A stretch of DNA of 64,000 nt, from contig JACEFZ010025834.1 of assembly GCA_014155875.1 (NCBI GenBank), positions 142,001 through 206,000 on the forward strand. The letters are read 5' to 3'. Source of the DNA: Cepaea nemoralis. Taxonomy: Eukaryota > Mollusca > Gastropoda > Stylommatophora > Helicidae. How positions within the stretch are numbered: position 1 is the stretch's first letter; each line of letters opens with the position of its first letter. Below, piece after piece: positions 44,470-55,081 of this stretch. The notes beneath the pieces were generated by a model. The model had not been told where the DNA came from. It did no database searches and worked only from the letters and a program-made list of their open reading frames with translations. A program made the position numbers and the translations under genes.

Positions 44470-46065
44470 GTTTTTATGTGTTATGTCTTTTAACATGACT
44501 GAAATATTTAACTTGCCTCTATTTTATTTATACAACATATTCTTCTGTATATCCACATCTCTAGGGCCTCTAATTGACCCTTCTAATTGTTTGTTCATTG
44601 TCCAGGCTTCTGTGCCATATAGTAGGGTTGAATATACATAACATTGGACAATTATTCATTTTTTTTTTAAATTTTCTGTTTCACTTCTGCCATCCTCTGT
44701 TATTACATTTCCATGATAGGAGAAACCTGTTGCTTGTTCTAGTATCTCCTCATTTACTGTGATGTTCATTGATGGCCTCTCCTTTCCACTGTTAAATACC
44801 ACAGTTTTTGGTTGTTTCGGGATTTGAGGTTTGAAGATTGAGCACAACTCACTACTGGCAACGTTGATCGTTTCCGGTACGAACTTTGGGCCTTGTTCAT
44901 GTCAGATTGGAAGCACTGGACTCGAGTTTCACTCTCGTTTGAGTGGTTACACACTCGCCTCACACGCCAGTGATCCGGAGTTCGATCCCAGGTCAGTCAG
45001 GTATATACACTACTGACGAACTCAAATGAGAGTGAAACTCGAGTCTAGTGCTTCCAATCTGACATGGACAAGACCCAAGGTACCGGAATATGATCAGCGT
45101 TGCCAGTAGTGGGTTTAAAAAAAAAATTAAAATCTAAGTCGCATTATGCTTGTTTACTTATTCCACTAGATTTTAGTAACTTTTTGCCTGATTTCTGCTA
45201 GTAACACTATTATCAGCATACCTAAGATTGATTCTTCCAGGCAATTCGACTTGTTTAAAAATTCTTTCTGTGTGCAAGATGAAGTTTGGAAACAATATGC
45301 ATCACTGCCGTACTCCTCTTTTTATCTCTGTGAGGGATGAGTAATTATTTCCATATTTAATTGTCACCACATGTTCCCAGTACAGGTTACTAATATGTCT
45401 GATATCCTTTCCTCTACTCCTGTATCTTGTAGGCATGTAATTAATCATTCATGTTGTACTCTTTCAAAAGCTTTCTTATAGTCTATAAAACATACATATA
45501 TATTTTTCTGAACTTCTATATGTTTTTCTGTCAACATCCTAAAACAGATTATGACTTCTCAGGTTCCGCATGTTTATGTTCTTCACCTACTTCATCTATT
45601 TTATTTAGAATATTTTCTTGCATAATCTTGAGGAGTATCTTAGTTTTATGGTTCATTAAGCTAGTAGTTCTGTAATTCTCACAATCAGCAGCTCTTGACT
45701 TATGGCCAGTGTATTGAAAATGGATGTTTTCAAATCCTTGGGGATGTACCGAGTATTTTATGTGTCATTGCATAATTCTGTGATAGCATCAATGCCAAAG
45801 TTAGATAAAGATTTTATGATTTCCGTTGTTATCTTGTCAGAACCTGCAGCCCTTCCTTGTTTCATCTTTTTAATAGCATTCTCTACTGCAGCCTTTAATA
45901 TATTTGGTCCATCTATTGATGATGCTGCTGGTATTATAGTGTATGGTTTATTGCCCCAATTATCCCAGAATAAATCTTCAGTGTATTCTGTCCATCTTTT
46001 TATTATATCAATATTATCAACTATAATTTCTGCAATCTTTTTCTCTGATACAACCATTTCTTGGT
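44470..46065 (-). pseudogene. LINE reverse transcriptase, split by a palindromic element
   Basis: The minus strand reads 'RWTEYTEDLFWDN' and 'MKQGRAAGSDKITTEIIKSL' (46057-45758, RT fingers). Below this are broken blocks including 'TSLMNHKTKILLKI', 'YRSRGKDIRHISNLYWEHVV' and, near 45215, 'INLRYADNSVT', where the catalytic YADD has become YADN. At 45117-44849 the palindromic element intervenes. The frame then resumes with 'CSIFKPQIPKQPKTVVFNSG' and 'SYHGNVITEDGRSETEN' (44847-44656). Inactive. Confidence 0.8.
44849..45117. repeat. Palindromic element with a tRNA-Val(CAC)-like core
   Basis: The arms (about 44849-44943 and 45022-45117) are inverted copies. The left arm has 'cactactggcaacgttgatc' and 'gtcagattggaagcactgga'; the right arm has their complements 'cgttgccagtag' and 'cttccaatctgac'. 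The roughly 80-bp centre (44939-45010) contains GTGGTTACACACTCGC, CTCACAC and GCCAGT, then GAGTTCGATCCC. These fit the D-arm, anticodon stem-loop and T-arm of tRNA-Val with anticodon CAC as I remember it. The anticodon stem pairs with one mismatch. The element interrupts a LINE. No target duplication could be assigned. Confidence 0.75.
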
Positions 46066-46600
46066 ATATTATTTTTCTTGTTTGTAAATCTTTTTATATT
46101 TTCATGCAACCCTTTTGTGTTTTATTTCTAGATCCTCTATTTCCTAACATTTTATCTGAATCTATGCTTCTTTGGCAGCTTTGCACGTGTAATGTATTTC
46201 TCAGTCTATTAATGTATAGTGTATATTCTGTATATAGTGTTATTTTCTTTCATTCTGACTCATTTTGCTCAAGATTTCATCCATTATCCACAATTGCATT
46301 TTTCTTATTTTTATTCACTGGTGAGTTGGTGTTTACAGTCTGTCTGCTGGTCTTTACACATTCTCATTCCCATTTTGGACTACACTGAAACTAGAAGTTA
46401 GATAAAGTGTATTGCATTTACTGTAAAGTGACTTTACATTTCTTAGTAAGACATTTTCAGAGGTAAAATCACAAGCAAAAAATTTCAATAAAGAACACTT
46501 TTCCATACCTTGAGGCATATTGGGTTCATGGTGCTTGGCCTATATTTGTATGGACCAATTGGCAAACAGTGAGGTGGGCAGGCAAGCGTAGCAAAGGGTA
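46066..46600. other. Anonymous sequence with a SINE fragment
   Basis: A long frame through 45702-46388 on the plus strand is a shadow of the minus-strand LINE and then read-through. At 46510-46575 'atggtgcttggcc' and 'tatggaccaattggc' match the SINE body. No gene supported. Confidence 0.4.
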
Positions 46601-46603
46601 TTC

Positions 46604-46740
46604 TTCTTCTTCTTCTAGTCCATGGCCTGTGGCATTGGTGATCATGTCTGTCCTCTCTCTGTCTCGTGTGCTGCCAATCATTTCCTACACTGTGTTCCTC
46701 TGTGCCATGATGTCAAACCATCCAGCATCCTTTCTCACTA
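46604..46740 (-). pseudogene. LINE 3'-terminal fragment with (GAA)n tail
   Basis: The minus strand reads 'GWFDIMAQRNTVQEMIGSTR' and then '(D)MITNATGHGL' before a (GAA)n tail (46617-46603). A short 5'-truncated LINE end, lying upstream of the host gene's first visible exon. Confidence 0.6.
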
Positions 46741-46913
46741 AAGAATGCAAAAGATATACTCATAAATAAATATACATCCTCAGTAACAGAGTATACCCCA
46801 TTTACTAGTTTGTGTTAGAATAAAGACGTATAATTATATATAGTCACATAACATTTAAGATATTTTAGAATGTAACTTGACATTTATCTGTTAATTCTGG
46901 TTTGTAATTTCAG

Positions 46914-47697
46914 GTAATTTTAAACTGCTTGTAATTTGGAGCCATGAACAACGAATCTTCAAGCAAATTCATTTCAGCATTGGTGAAGGCACTGCAGACA
47001 TTGTGTCATGGCTATATTGAGTTTAATGATGGCATTGAGATTATAGGCCATATCTATTTGAACATTGACAGTGGTTCTAGTTTTGATTATGTTGTCAAAG
47101 AAAAACTCTGCAAGAGCACAGAAAACTCCACAGTTTTTGTCAGCAAAAGTTTTCAGGCTCAGGCACCTATTGATGAGTGTCTGACCAGAAAAGACAAAAA
47201 TGACCATACTACAGAGTTTGATGACGCTCCTGATATGTCCCCAACAACAGGGACTTCTAGAATAGCATCAGCCATTACCAGCATCAGTAATGTCTTATCT
47301 GGGGCGCAGGATAGTCACAAGTCTAGGCTCTTGGACCATTCTTCACATCACTCATCACCACAAAATACAGGCAAGAGGAAAAGAGAACACAGCGGTAGCT
47401 ACAACAGTTTGCAGCCTCCAGTCAAGTATACCACTCTGCAAGCATCGTCCTCATCCTCTTCACCTTATTTCAGCACTGACCCCTCGTCAAAACTGCCAGC
47501 AGACAGAAACCATTCAGAACACTTTAGTGCTTCTTCTCATGGTGAGTTTTTTGGTGCTGACAGTAATCAGAGCTCAGGCATGGGTGCAGACGAGGAGGAT
47601 GATTTACACTTAGATGTGACTTTTGTGAAAGAAGAATATCAAAGAAATTCCAGCCATCGAGGAGCCCCAGCTAGTGCAGCATCAAGGCTTAGCCAAG
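46914..47697 (+). CDS. First visible exon of an unrecognised host gene
   Basis: A splice acceptor 'tttgtaatttcag' ends at 46913. After 30 nt of probable 5' UTR the ATG at 46944 opens 251 codons plus one base, ending at the donor AAG|GTACAT (47697/47698). The first 75 residues look globular ('KFISALVKALQTLCHGY', 'GIEIIGHIYLNIDSG'). The rest is Ser-rich and low-complexity, with a basic patch 'GKRKREHSG', runs of Ser and an acidic 'ADEEDDLHLDVTFVKEEYQ'. The VKEE motif fits a SUMO site (hydrophobic-Lys-x-Glu). A basic patch, acidic stretch and SUMO-type site suggest a nuclear regulator, but I do not recognise the family. The coordinates include the UTR piece. Confidence 0.75.
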
Positions 47698-47870
47698 GTA
47701 CATTGTATTTGTCTTTAGAGATCTTTAATCTGTTCCATTTAAAGCAGCAGATTTAGCCTTGTTTAACAACATTGGTTTATTTGAGCTATTTATGTTGTGG
47801 TTATTCTAGATTAAGTTGTTTTGCTGCATTAAAGAGAAAATATGCTATTTTAATTTTCATAAGCTTTTAA

Positions 47871-48565
47871 CCCTTTACAGGGCAGACGCTTGTCCGTTTT
47901 GTAGCCCTGAACGGGCAAGATTTTTTCAAGTTCGGTAAAATTTCGGGTCGCGTTAGTAAAAACATCACAAATAAGGTGTTAGTCAACTGATTTTAGTTAA
48001 ATAAACACCACAATGAAGGGAAAAGCATGCAGAATATGTTACTCATGTGATTGTTGTCGGTAATCCATATATGAACACAAATATTTACAAAATACGGCAT
48101 GTTGTTTGTGATTTTCCGTCATCTATACGGCAATTTACAAAAACATTTTCAGAATCATAATCACTTTCTTTAAAGTCCGACTCAGACTGCTAAATGCAAA
48201 GTAACGCTTTGCACTGATATCAAGCTCCGATTAATAGTCAATTCCGTGCCCTTTAATGTCACTTAAATTGAACAGAGCGAAATCTCGGCTATCACTTGAA
48301 GAATCGCTGAAACCCGTTTTGAAAAACAGCGTACAAACCCCGAAAACTATCAAAAAAAATCTGTAAAAGTCGGTTCAGAATCATATTACGCGCTTTACAA
48401 ATGGCGGCCACGTTGTCAAGCTATCGGCGAAAGCGAAAGTAGCCGTCGGAAGTATCGGCAAGCCGAGAGATCGCATTTTTACAATGCATAATAGTATCGG
48501 CCGGTTTGAGACGTTCTGCCCGTTTAACGTATCGGACGGAAATGGACGGTCCACCCTGTAAAGGG
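47871..48565. mobile_element. piggyBac-type MITE
   Basis: 695 bp starting CCCTTTACAGGG and ending with the exact complement, flanked on both sides by TTAA (47867-47870 and 48566-48569), the obligatory piggyBac target. The inverted repeats match further with mismatches. No transposase frame is present, so it is non-autonomous. It lies in intron 1 of the host gene. Confidence 0.88.
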
Positions 48566-48701
48566 TTAACATTGGTATGCAAAACAAATAGAAAACTTGG
48601 AAATATTGATCCTTAAAATTGCATACAATTTCAAAGAAGTTGCTGTACAGTTTAACATGGCTTGAGGGAACACCATAAAAGAAATGAATGGCAGATTGTG
48701 A

Positions 48702-48892
48702 GACGGAAGTCTGGATAAACATGATCACCAACTCCACATGGCATGGACGCTAAGAAGAAGAAGACGGAAGTCTGTGGATAAACATGATCACCAACTCCAC
48801 ATGGCGTGGACGATAAGAAGAAGAAGACGGAAGTCTGTGGATAAACATGATCACCAACTCCACATGGCGTGCACGATAAGAAGAAGAAGAAG
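48702..48892 (+). repeat. Three tandem copies of a LINE 3' end
   Basis: Units start at 48702, 48763 and 48826, each 'gacggaagtctg', 'ggataaacatgatcaccaac', 'tccacatggc' and then 'taagaagaagaa'. Each is the last coding bases plus the (GAA)n tail of a LINE. Unit length is 61-63 bp. The repetitive open frame across it is not a gene. Confidence 0.85.
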
Positions 48893-49149
48893 AACTAAGA
48901 GTCACCATCCTAATGATAATTATATTTTGTATTTTTACCTTAATGTTATAACGATGTATAACATATAAGGATATGAAATCCTCATGAGGGAATACTGATA
49001 GATACATTTGAAATAAAAACAAAAGTACAATAAGGCTGCCTTTTGAAATAATTATTTTTAATGACAATAGATTGGGATTTGAAGATAGCAAAAACTACCG
49101 CCAGAAATTAATTTCAATGGACTTCTAATAAAGCAGTTTGATGTTTTGG

Positions 49150-49900
49150 GCTTTGCCTACACACATATCATATGTAGGATAAATTAATCACACTTGAGAG
49201 GTCACAACAATTAGGTCCAAAAATGTATAGAGGAAAGACCATGATTGTGAGATTAAACCAAGCAAATAACAACCTGATTTACTTTGGTAAAACTTTACTT
49301 CAAGTGGTAGAATCATATACCTATTTGGGAAGCAATGTAGACTAAAATTAGGGAACAGAGAGAGAAATAATACAATAGGCAAGAGAATCTTTCTTAGCAC
49401 TAGGAAATTTGTCGAAGTAAAAGGAAGTTAAATTTAGCATCAAATTTATAATTTTTAACTCTAGTGTTAAATCGGCATAATAAAATAGTTACTGTATGGG
49501 TCAGGAACACTGAGAATAATTTAAAGAGTTACTAATAAATTACAATCAATCACTAATTGGTGCCCATGCGGAATAGTTGGAATAAAATGGTATGACAGAA
49601 TCACCAATGTAGAGCTCATGTAAAGAGAACTAAATTTCCAGTGAACCAAGAAGTGAGGACACACACTGAGAAAACCTGAGGACAATATAACTAGATACTC
49701 TATTGTCTGGAATTCACAAGGCAAATGAAATAGCGGGAAACCTAAAAACACATGAAGAGGAGAATCACAGACAGAGATGAATAATATTGGGAGGTCATGG
49801 AGGGAGCTGCTGGAGATAACAAATGATAGAATGGCTTGGCATGAGTTGGTTGAGGGCCTATGCCCCAATGGTGGAGGGGTTAAAGGGCAGAAGAAGATAA
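49150..49900 (+). pseudogene. LINE C-terminal fragment
   Basis: The plus strand reads 'VVESYTYLGSNVD' (thumb, near 49300) and, after broken frames, 'GHTLRKPEDNITRYSIVWNS' near 49655. The end reads 'MAWHELVEGLCPNGGGV' near 49832-49880, the usual last segment of one LINE group in invertebrates. Many stops. Confidence 0.7.
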
Positions 49901-49924
49901 CATCAGTATAATAAACAAATAGTT

Positions 49925-50730
49925 GAGTTTTGTTGAGTTGAGCTAAGAACCGACACTCAGGACATTCCCAGCCAGCAAAGAGTCACACTACTAATCGTTC
50001 CCACAGCTATCTGATTGAAAGTTCTCCTGGTGTTCCCTCTCAGTTTTGAGTTTCTTCCAGAACCCATGCTGATCCCTCGCAATCTCATTCTTTCCACATA
50101 CGGGTTCTCAATCTGTTCCTCCACCTTCTCCATCTGGTCACACAGGTGCACGACCACCTCTCCCTTGTCCATAGGTAATCGACCACCAAGAGGTGCATTC
50201 CCTGCCATACTATCAGCCTGTTCATTCCCCCGCACTCCCACATGGTCAGGGCAAAAAATCCATACAATCTGTGACCTCTGAAGCGAGGTGAGCCATTCCG
50301 CACAAAACATTTCTTTCTCCACTTTACTAAACACACTCTTTGAGTCCGTGATGAAGACAATGTGTGTTGCAGTAGTCTCCTCTAACCAATGGAATGCCAT
50401 TGTGACTGGTTCCATCTCCATTCTCATGCTGGAAGTTGTAGCCTCATATGCCATACTCTTCTTTTTCAAGAATCGTCCATTAGCCTTCGCAATGAAAGCC
50501 ACTTCTCATCACAGACTCATCAGTATAGATGACTATGTCACCTTGATGTGTATTACTGTGCATCAGTTGTTGCACCTCAAACTCTGTGCGGCCTGCTGCC
50601 CATTCTCTGCACTCACGACCCAGTTCGTCCCGTCTGCCGGTACTTCAACCCATTCTTTTTCACGAAATAGAAAAATTGGAATATTGAGCTTCACCTTGCA
50701 CACAATATGAAAATTCCAAGAGAGATAGAA
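49925..50730 (-). pseudogene. LINE RNase H fragment
   Basis: The minus strand frame 50502-49957 has 'MRMEMEPVTMAFHWLEE', 'VFITDSKSVFSKVEKEM' and 'CPDHVGVRGNEQADSMAG', the RNase H core. Its C-terminal part is 'RGNTRRTFNQIAVGTISSVT'. The tail is built of CTCAA repeats (49940-49925). It is related to the LINE at 18585-22290. The first RNase H Asp lies beyond a frame break near 50510. Confidence 0.8.
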
Positions 50731-51149
50731 ATTCAGAACCAAGCATAGGAACTAAGCATCAGATATTGTTTTGTATGATGTGACATTATGACTGTTGCAT
50801 TTAGCTTCATTATTGTCCTTTGAACATTAAATTTATGCAAGAGACAACATTGACAACTGTCCTCAGCTCCTCATAATTCGGTGCCCCTGCATTCTTGCAC
50901 GCTTGTGTGATTTATTATTTACTCTCCAGTATTTTTAGTAATAAATGTCCATATACCTTTTTGTGCTGAAGTCAAGACTTCTTTTTGTATGTTGTTTAAT
51001 TGTGTCTTTTTCAGAATTTGTTCATGTGATCTTTTTCTGCCCAGCTCACTCTCCTATGATTACTCCACATCTCAAAGTTTCAATTGAGTTCATGTTTAAA
51101 GTTCATGTTTTGTGTAATTTTGCTGGATTTGGATAAGATTGTTCTCCTT

Positions 51150-51600
51150 GCAGGTAGTGCATGCAGCCATATGTTACCGGGGTCCGAAATAGCAGCAAAG
51201 AATAGTAATACTGTAACTTACCATGCATGCTATAGGAGCCAACTAAGGAGTGTTGGGCTTGGGGTGGCTTACCCTTGTAGAAAACAGCTGCAAAATCCAA
51301 GTGACCATGAACAAGTCTGAATAAAGGAATAAGTCAAAATGACAAAGGAATAAATCAGTCAAACATGAGTAAAGGGAGCTGTTCTAGAAGAAATTTGACG
51401 TGCACAAAGAAAGCCACAGGGAGTTTGGATCCCTTTCACCTAAGAAAATCCCCAAGAATTGGCACCTGGAATGTGAAAACTATGTATGAAAAGGGAAAGA
51501 CATTGTGATGGTAGAAGAAATGAAATATTAAAAGATTAGCATTTTGGGGTTATGTGTAACAAGGTGGAACTGAGCAAGAAAAAGGCTTTAAGAAGAAAAG
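51150..51600 (+). pseudogene. LINE 5' end: leader and endonuclease start
   Basis: At about 51450-51495 the plus strand reads 'PRIGTWNVKTMYEKGK', the first motif of AP-type LINE endonucleases (the W-N-V-x-T segment). Upstream (51165-51320) is a leader also seen at 57720-57900: 'gcaaagaatag', 'actgtaac' and 'catgaacaagtct' recur in the same order. The rest of the element is missing. Confidence 0.7.
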
Positions 51601-51775
51601 TAAGGCAAATATGAATAATATGGGAGATAAGGGGAAGAAGAAGACGGTGGGTGCATGCTGTTGATGCTTCAGGAAACTTTTACAACTATTGTATGTGATT
51701 TAGAACAAGAAGTAATATTTAAACCTTTATAAAATCTTGCCTATATTGTTTTCAATTGTTTTTTTGTTTTTTTAG

Positions 51776-51976
51776 AATTATCCTCTAACCACTCAAATAT
51801 GCTTCATGATGGGACATCTGGAGTTGGTGCACTTGGCTACTCCTCCAGTCATCACCAAGGATCACATTTTGCTAGTGGAACAGCTGGAGACATAGGAAGC
51901 ATGAGTGACAATTTTCATGACACTTCACAAGTCGAAATTGGTCACAATGCAGCTCAGGGACCACCCAATCCTCGAA
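51776..51976 (+). CDS. Second visible coding exon of the host gene
   Basis: 201 bp between 'tttttttag' (ends 51775) and the donor GTGAGT (from 51977). The one base carried from the previous exon plus AA gives Glu, and the frame stays open: 'SSNHSNMLHDGTSGVGALGY', later 'DNFHDTSQVEIGHNAAQGPP'. It encodes about 66 residues rich in Ser, Gly and His with no recognised fold, consistent with a flexible linker. It ends with one base carried over, so both neighbouring introns are phase 1 and skipping this exon would keep the frame. Confidence 0.75.
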
Positions 51977-53260
51977 GTGAGTATCCACTCTTTGTGTACT
52001 GTTTGAGTGTTGTATGTCTATGTGCATGTGATTGACCTTGAAGGTGTACTGACTTGATTGGCACATTACACTGACACAATATCCTTCCTTAGTACTCACA
52101 CTGACACAATCCTTCTTTAGTACTCAAACTGAATTGTAGGATAATTTGCATGTTTTAGCGAAGTTATAAGCTGTGCCAATAGCGGCAACCTTGTGGTTTT
52201 GGTACATTCTGATAGGTCAAGCTTATATAAGAGAAATGAGATGTCCTGTAGTCCAAGATCTGTTATTTAACTACAGCACAAGAAATTAGTGGCTGGCATG
52301 GAACTGTATGTGGACTTGGAGTAATCACCCACAACTGAATCATGTCCTGCTGTATATTTTATGTGTTTATGAAACGTGTTATCCTATTTAGTCAAGTGAA
52401 ATGAAGTAAATATTCAGCACATTTTGAGGAAAACCTTGTCTTCTTTCTTGTGCACCAGCACAAATATATAATGTCCTTAATGCTCACACTCATCCAACTG
52501 AAATCATGCATGTTTATTTCTCCTTGAACACTTCTGGTGAGCCGAGACATATTTTAAGGTTTTGTTCCAAATGTTCCCATAATTAATCCTGTTTATTTTG
52601 TTACTGTTCACGAAATAATGCGGTCTTTTATACATGATTCCAGTTGCAAATGAATAGGGCCACTAATATTGTTGCAACTTTGAAAATGATAAGCCAAATA
52701 GTACACATTTATAAACATAGATTGATGAAAATATTACCACACCTGAATACACCTGACTTATATTTTATTGTTGATCAATTTCTAAGTGAAAATATTAGTT
52801 GTCCTGTTGTTAAGTGTATTACAAACAGTTTCTGTTGTCATAGTTCTAATACTATCTGTGTATTGTTAAGTTTAACTTGGATGAGATTGTATAATAAAAT
52901 CACAAGTATCACAATATTTAATTTGTCTGCAAGCATTGTTTTTTGTGTGTGTTTGTTTCTGTCATACAATTTATTTAGACACCAACAAATTATTAAAACC
53001 TGCTGCCCCATGTTAATTGTATATATTTAGATATGATACTTTGATTATGTAATAACAGGTACAAAGTAGTAAAATATGAAGGTCCTGGAATGCAAAGTCT
53101 GTATTTAAAAGATGTTACACATAAAATATTCAATTTGTTGTCAAACATAAATATTGCATCAGATTGCCATTTCCATATTTTTTATGCCTAAGCAATAATA
53201 GAGGCACTGTCCTTTCTGCATACATTTTCCGGTGCTCACATTTACCCTTGAAATAACAAA
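51977..53260 (+). other. Start of intron 2, no further gene seen
   Basis: Intron 2 runs 51977-63861 (11885 bp). This first part has no recognised element. The frame running past the donor to 52035 is read-through. Confidence 0.5.
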
Positions 53261-53263
53261 CTG

Positions 53264-53470
53264 GCTGGCCTATACAGTCACAATGAATAATTCAATTATT
53301 GCTTTTTCCAGCTTTTGCCTTCAAGCTCTGAGAATCATTTTGCAAACATTAAAAACAACATAATGGTGGCTTTCAAGTTAAGATGATTCTTAGAGCCTGA
53401 AGACAAGAGCAGGAAAGTTCTGGAAATGTCACTGTAGTTGTATTGTTGGTTGTGACTATATAGGCCAGTC
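53264..53470. repeat. Fold-back (MITE-like) palindrome
   Basis: Two arms of roughly 80 bp are inverted imperfect copies. The left end 'ctggcctatacagtca' pairs with the right 'tgactatataggccag', and the inner left 'caagctctgagaatcatttt' with the inner right 'aagatgattcttagagcctg'. A loop of about 40 bp separates them. No coding, and no clear target duplication. Confidence 0.75.
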
Positions 53471-53509
53471 TTTACATGTAAAATGGAACAGTCACATAGT
53501 TTTCATATG

Positions 53510-54022
53510 TTGATTAGTACAGATGAAGACTAGCCAATCACTCATGGTATGTTGATTAGTACAGATGAAGACTAGCCAATCACTCATGACTCATTATGCA
53601 TGAAGACTAGCCAGTCACACATGACACATTGATTGGTACACAATAATGCTAGCCAATCGCACATGGTGCAATGGTTGGTACACATTAATTCTAGCCAATC
53701 ACACATGGTGCAGTGATTAGTACACAATAATTCTAGCCAATCACACATGATACATTTATTGTCAGTCATGAAGAATAGCCAAACAGACAAGACAGGTTGA
53801 TTGGTACACATGAAGAATAGCCATTCACACATGATATGTTGACAATCACACATGATAGGTTGATTGGTACACGTGAGAACAAGCCAATCACACATGATGT
53901 GTTTATCAGCACACATGAAGACTAGCCAATCACACATGATTCGTTGAGTGGCGCACATAAAGACTAGCCAATCACACATGATATATTGATTGGCGCACAT
54001 GAAGACTAGCCAATCACTCACA
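53510..54022. repeat. Minisatellite, about 42-bp unit
   Basis: About a dozen diverged copies of a unit built around 'tagccaatcacacatgat', a variable 'gttgattggtacaca' and 'tgaagac'. The unit contains CCAAT on one strand and ATTGG on the other. The minus-strand repetitive frame (MCDWLVFMC...) is a by-product of the array. Confidence 0.9.
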
Positions 54023-54039
54023 ATGAGTTGCTTCTAATT

Positions 54040-55080
54040 GAAAGAGTTAACACAGAACATGGTGACTGGGGTTACTGTGCTTCAATGTTACCAACTGCTT
54101 ACTAACATTTCTGAAATTTAGTAATTTTATTGAGAAAGTTTACATTATATAACACTTTGTAATTTTACTTTGCCTAACTTTGAGTGGGAAGTTGAAGAAT
54201 AGCGGAGGTGGTTGTAATTTAATTTTATCTGCGAATTGTTAGTCACTATATGGATAGTTTATACTCTGGTTTCTGCTGTTATTTGTTATATGCCATTATT
54301 TTCCCACCTCTAACAGAGTCATTGCTCAGATATGCATATTATTTGCCTTGCTTCTATGACTGGATTGTATTTAAATACTAGTGAATTGTCACTGTAGATG
54401 TGTGTAAAGCAATGTTTGAATGCACAGTACTGTATAAATATGTATTCACATATACAATTAGAGTATTTTATGCACATTTCTTTCAGAATACAGTCTCTGT
54501 GTGTGCTGATTCTCATATATTTAAACAAATTCAAATTAGTTCATAACCCAAAAATGGCTCATAGAGATACATTGATGGAAAAATCTAAGCTAACAATCAC
54601 ATTATTATGAAATGCAGCCTGGGCAGCAGGCTTTTCATCATTCTCGTTATGCATAACATCCATATTTTCCTTATTTTGTAAAAGGCCACATTGTGTTTCG
54701 TTTTTGGTCATCTTGGATAAGAGGTGGACATGGTGTCTTTAAACCACTGTCCTACCAACAGATACATATTATATTTTTCATATGGGGAACTTCTTCATTT
54801 CTCTTTTGAGTTATATACCGCAAGAGCCAGTGTGTCTGACTTTGGCACACATTTGTGTAAGGATTGTTTCCCCTATTTCAGATTGCTTCTACGGTAACGG
54901 ACTATCTGTCTATCCATGGGTAGGTTTTCGTTTCTAACAGTTTTGCCAGGGCAGTGATTTCCAACTGCCATGGGATTTTTAACATGCATAACTTGCACAT
55001 GGTGCCTGCTGCTTTTCGCCCTTTTCCGCGAAGGGTAGTTATCCGATCTCACTACCCAAGAGTTGAGAGGGGGTTGTGCA
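54040..55080. other. Intronic anonymous sequence
   Basis: No gene or repeat border recognised. It precedes the (ATC)n tail of the LINE at 55082. Confidence 0.4.
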
Positions 55081-55081
55081 G

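Larger units (their letters stand above)
47698..51775 (+). other. Intron 1 of the host gene
   Basis: 4078 bp, with donor GTACAT and an acceptor of a T-rich tract ending 'tttttttag' at 51775. It is phase 1. It holds a piggyBac-type MITE, a triplicated LINE tail and LINE fragments on both strands. Confidence 0.75.

Noticed and set aside
44939..45010. A functional tRNA-Val gene
   Set aside because: The acceptor stem cannot be drawn, and the sequence is embedded in an inverted repeat inside a LINE.
44849..45117. CACTA (En/Spm) element, because the arms begin CACTA
   Set aside because: The flanking three bases do not match (ACT versus GGT), and the arms seem to extend past CACTA by several bases.
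45702..46388. 228-codon plus-strand frame
   Set aside because: It is antisense to a minus-strand LINE RT and has no domain of its own.
48738..48968. 76-codon frame with repeated KHDHQLHMA
   Set aside because: A reading of the triplicated LINE 3' end.
51977..52035. Extension of the second exon to the stop at 52035
   Set aside because: A consensus donor (GTGAGT) sits at 51977 and the phase fits the next exon. The read-through residues are hydrophobic and unlike the exon.
53584..54021. 145-codon frame with repeated MCDWLVFMC
   Set aside because: An accident of the 42-bp minisatellite, whose unit length is a multiple of three in most copies.
53510..54022. CRISPR-like array
   Set aside because: The repeats run into each other without unique spacers, and the genome is eukaryotic. 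The same applies to 56762-57080 and 39741-40335.
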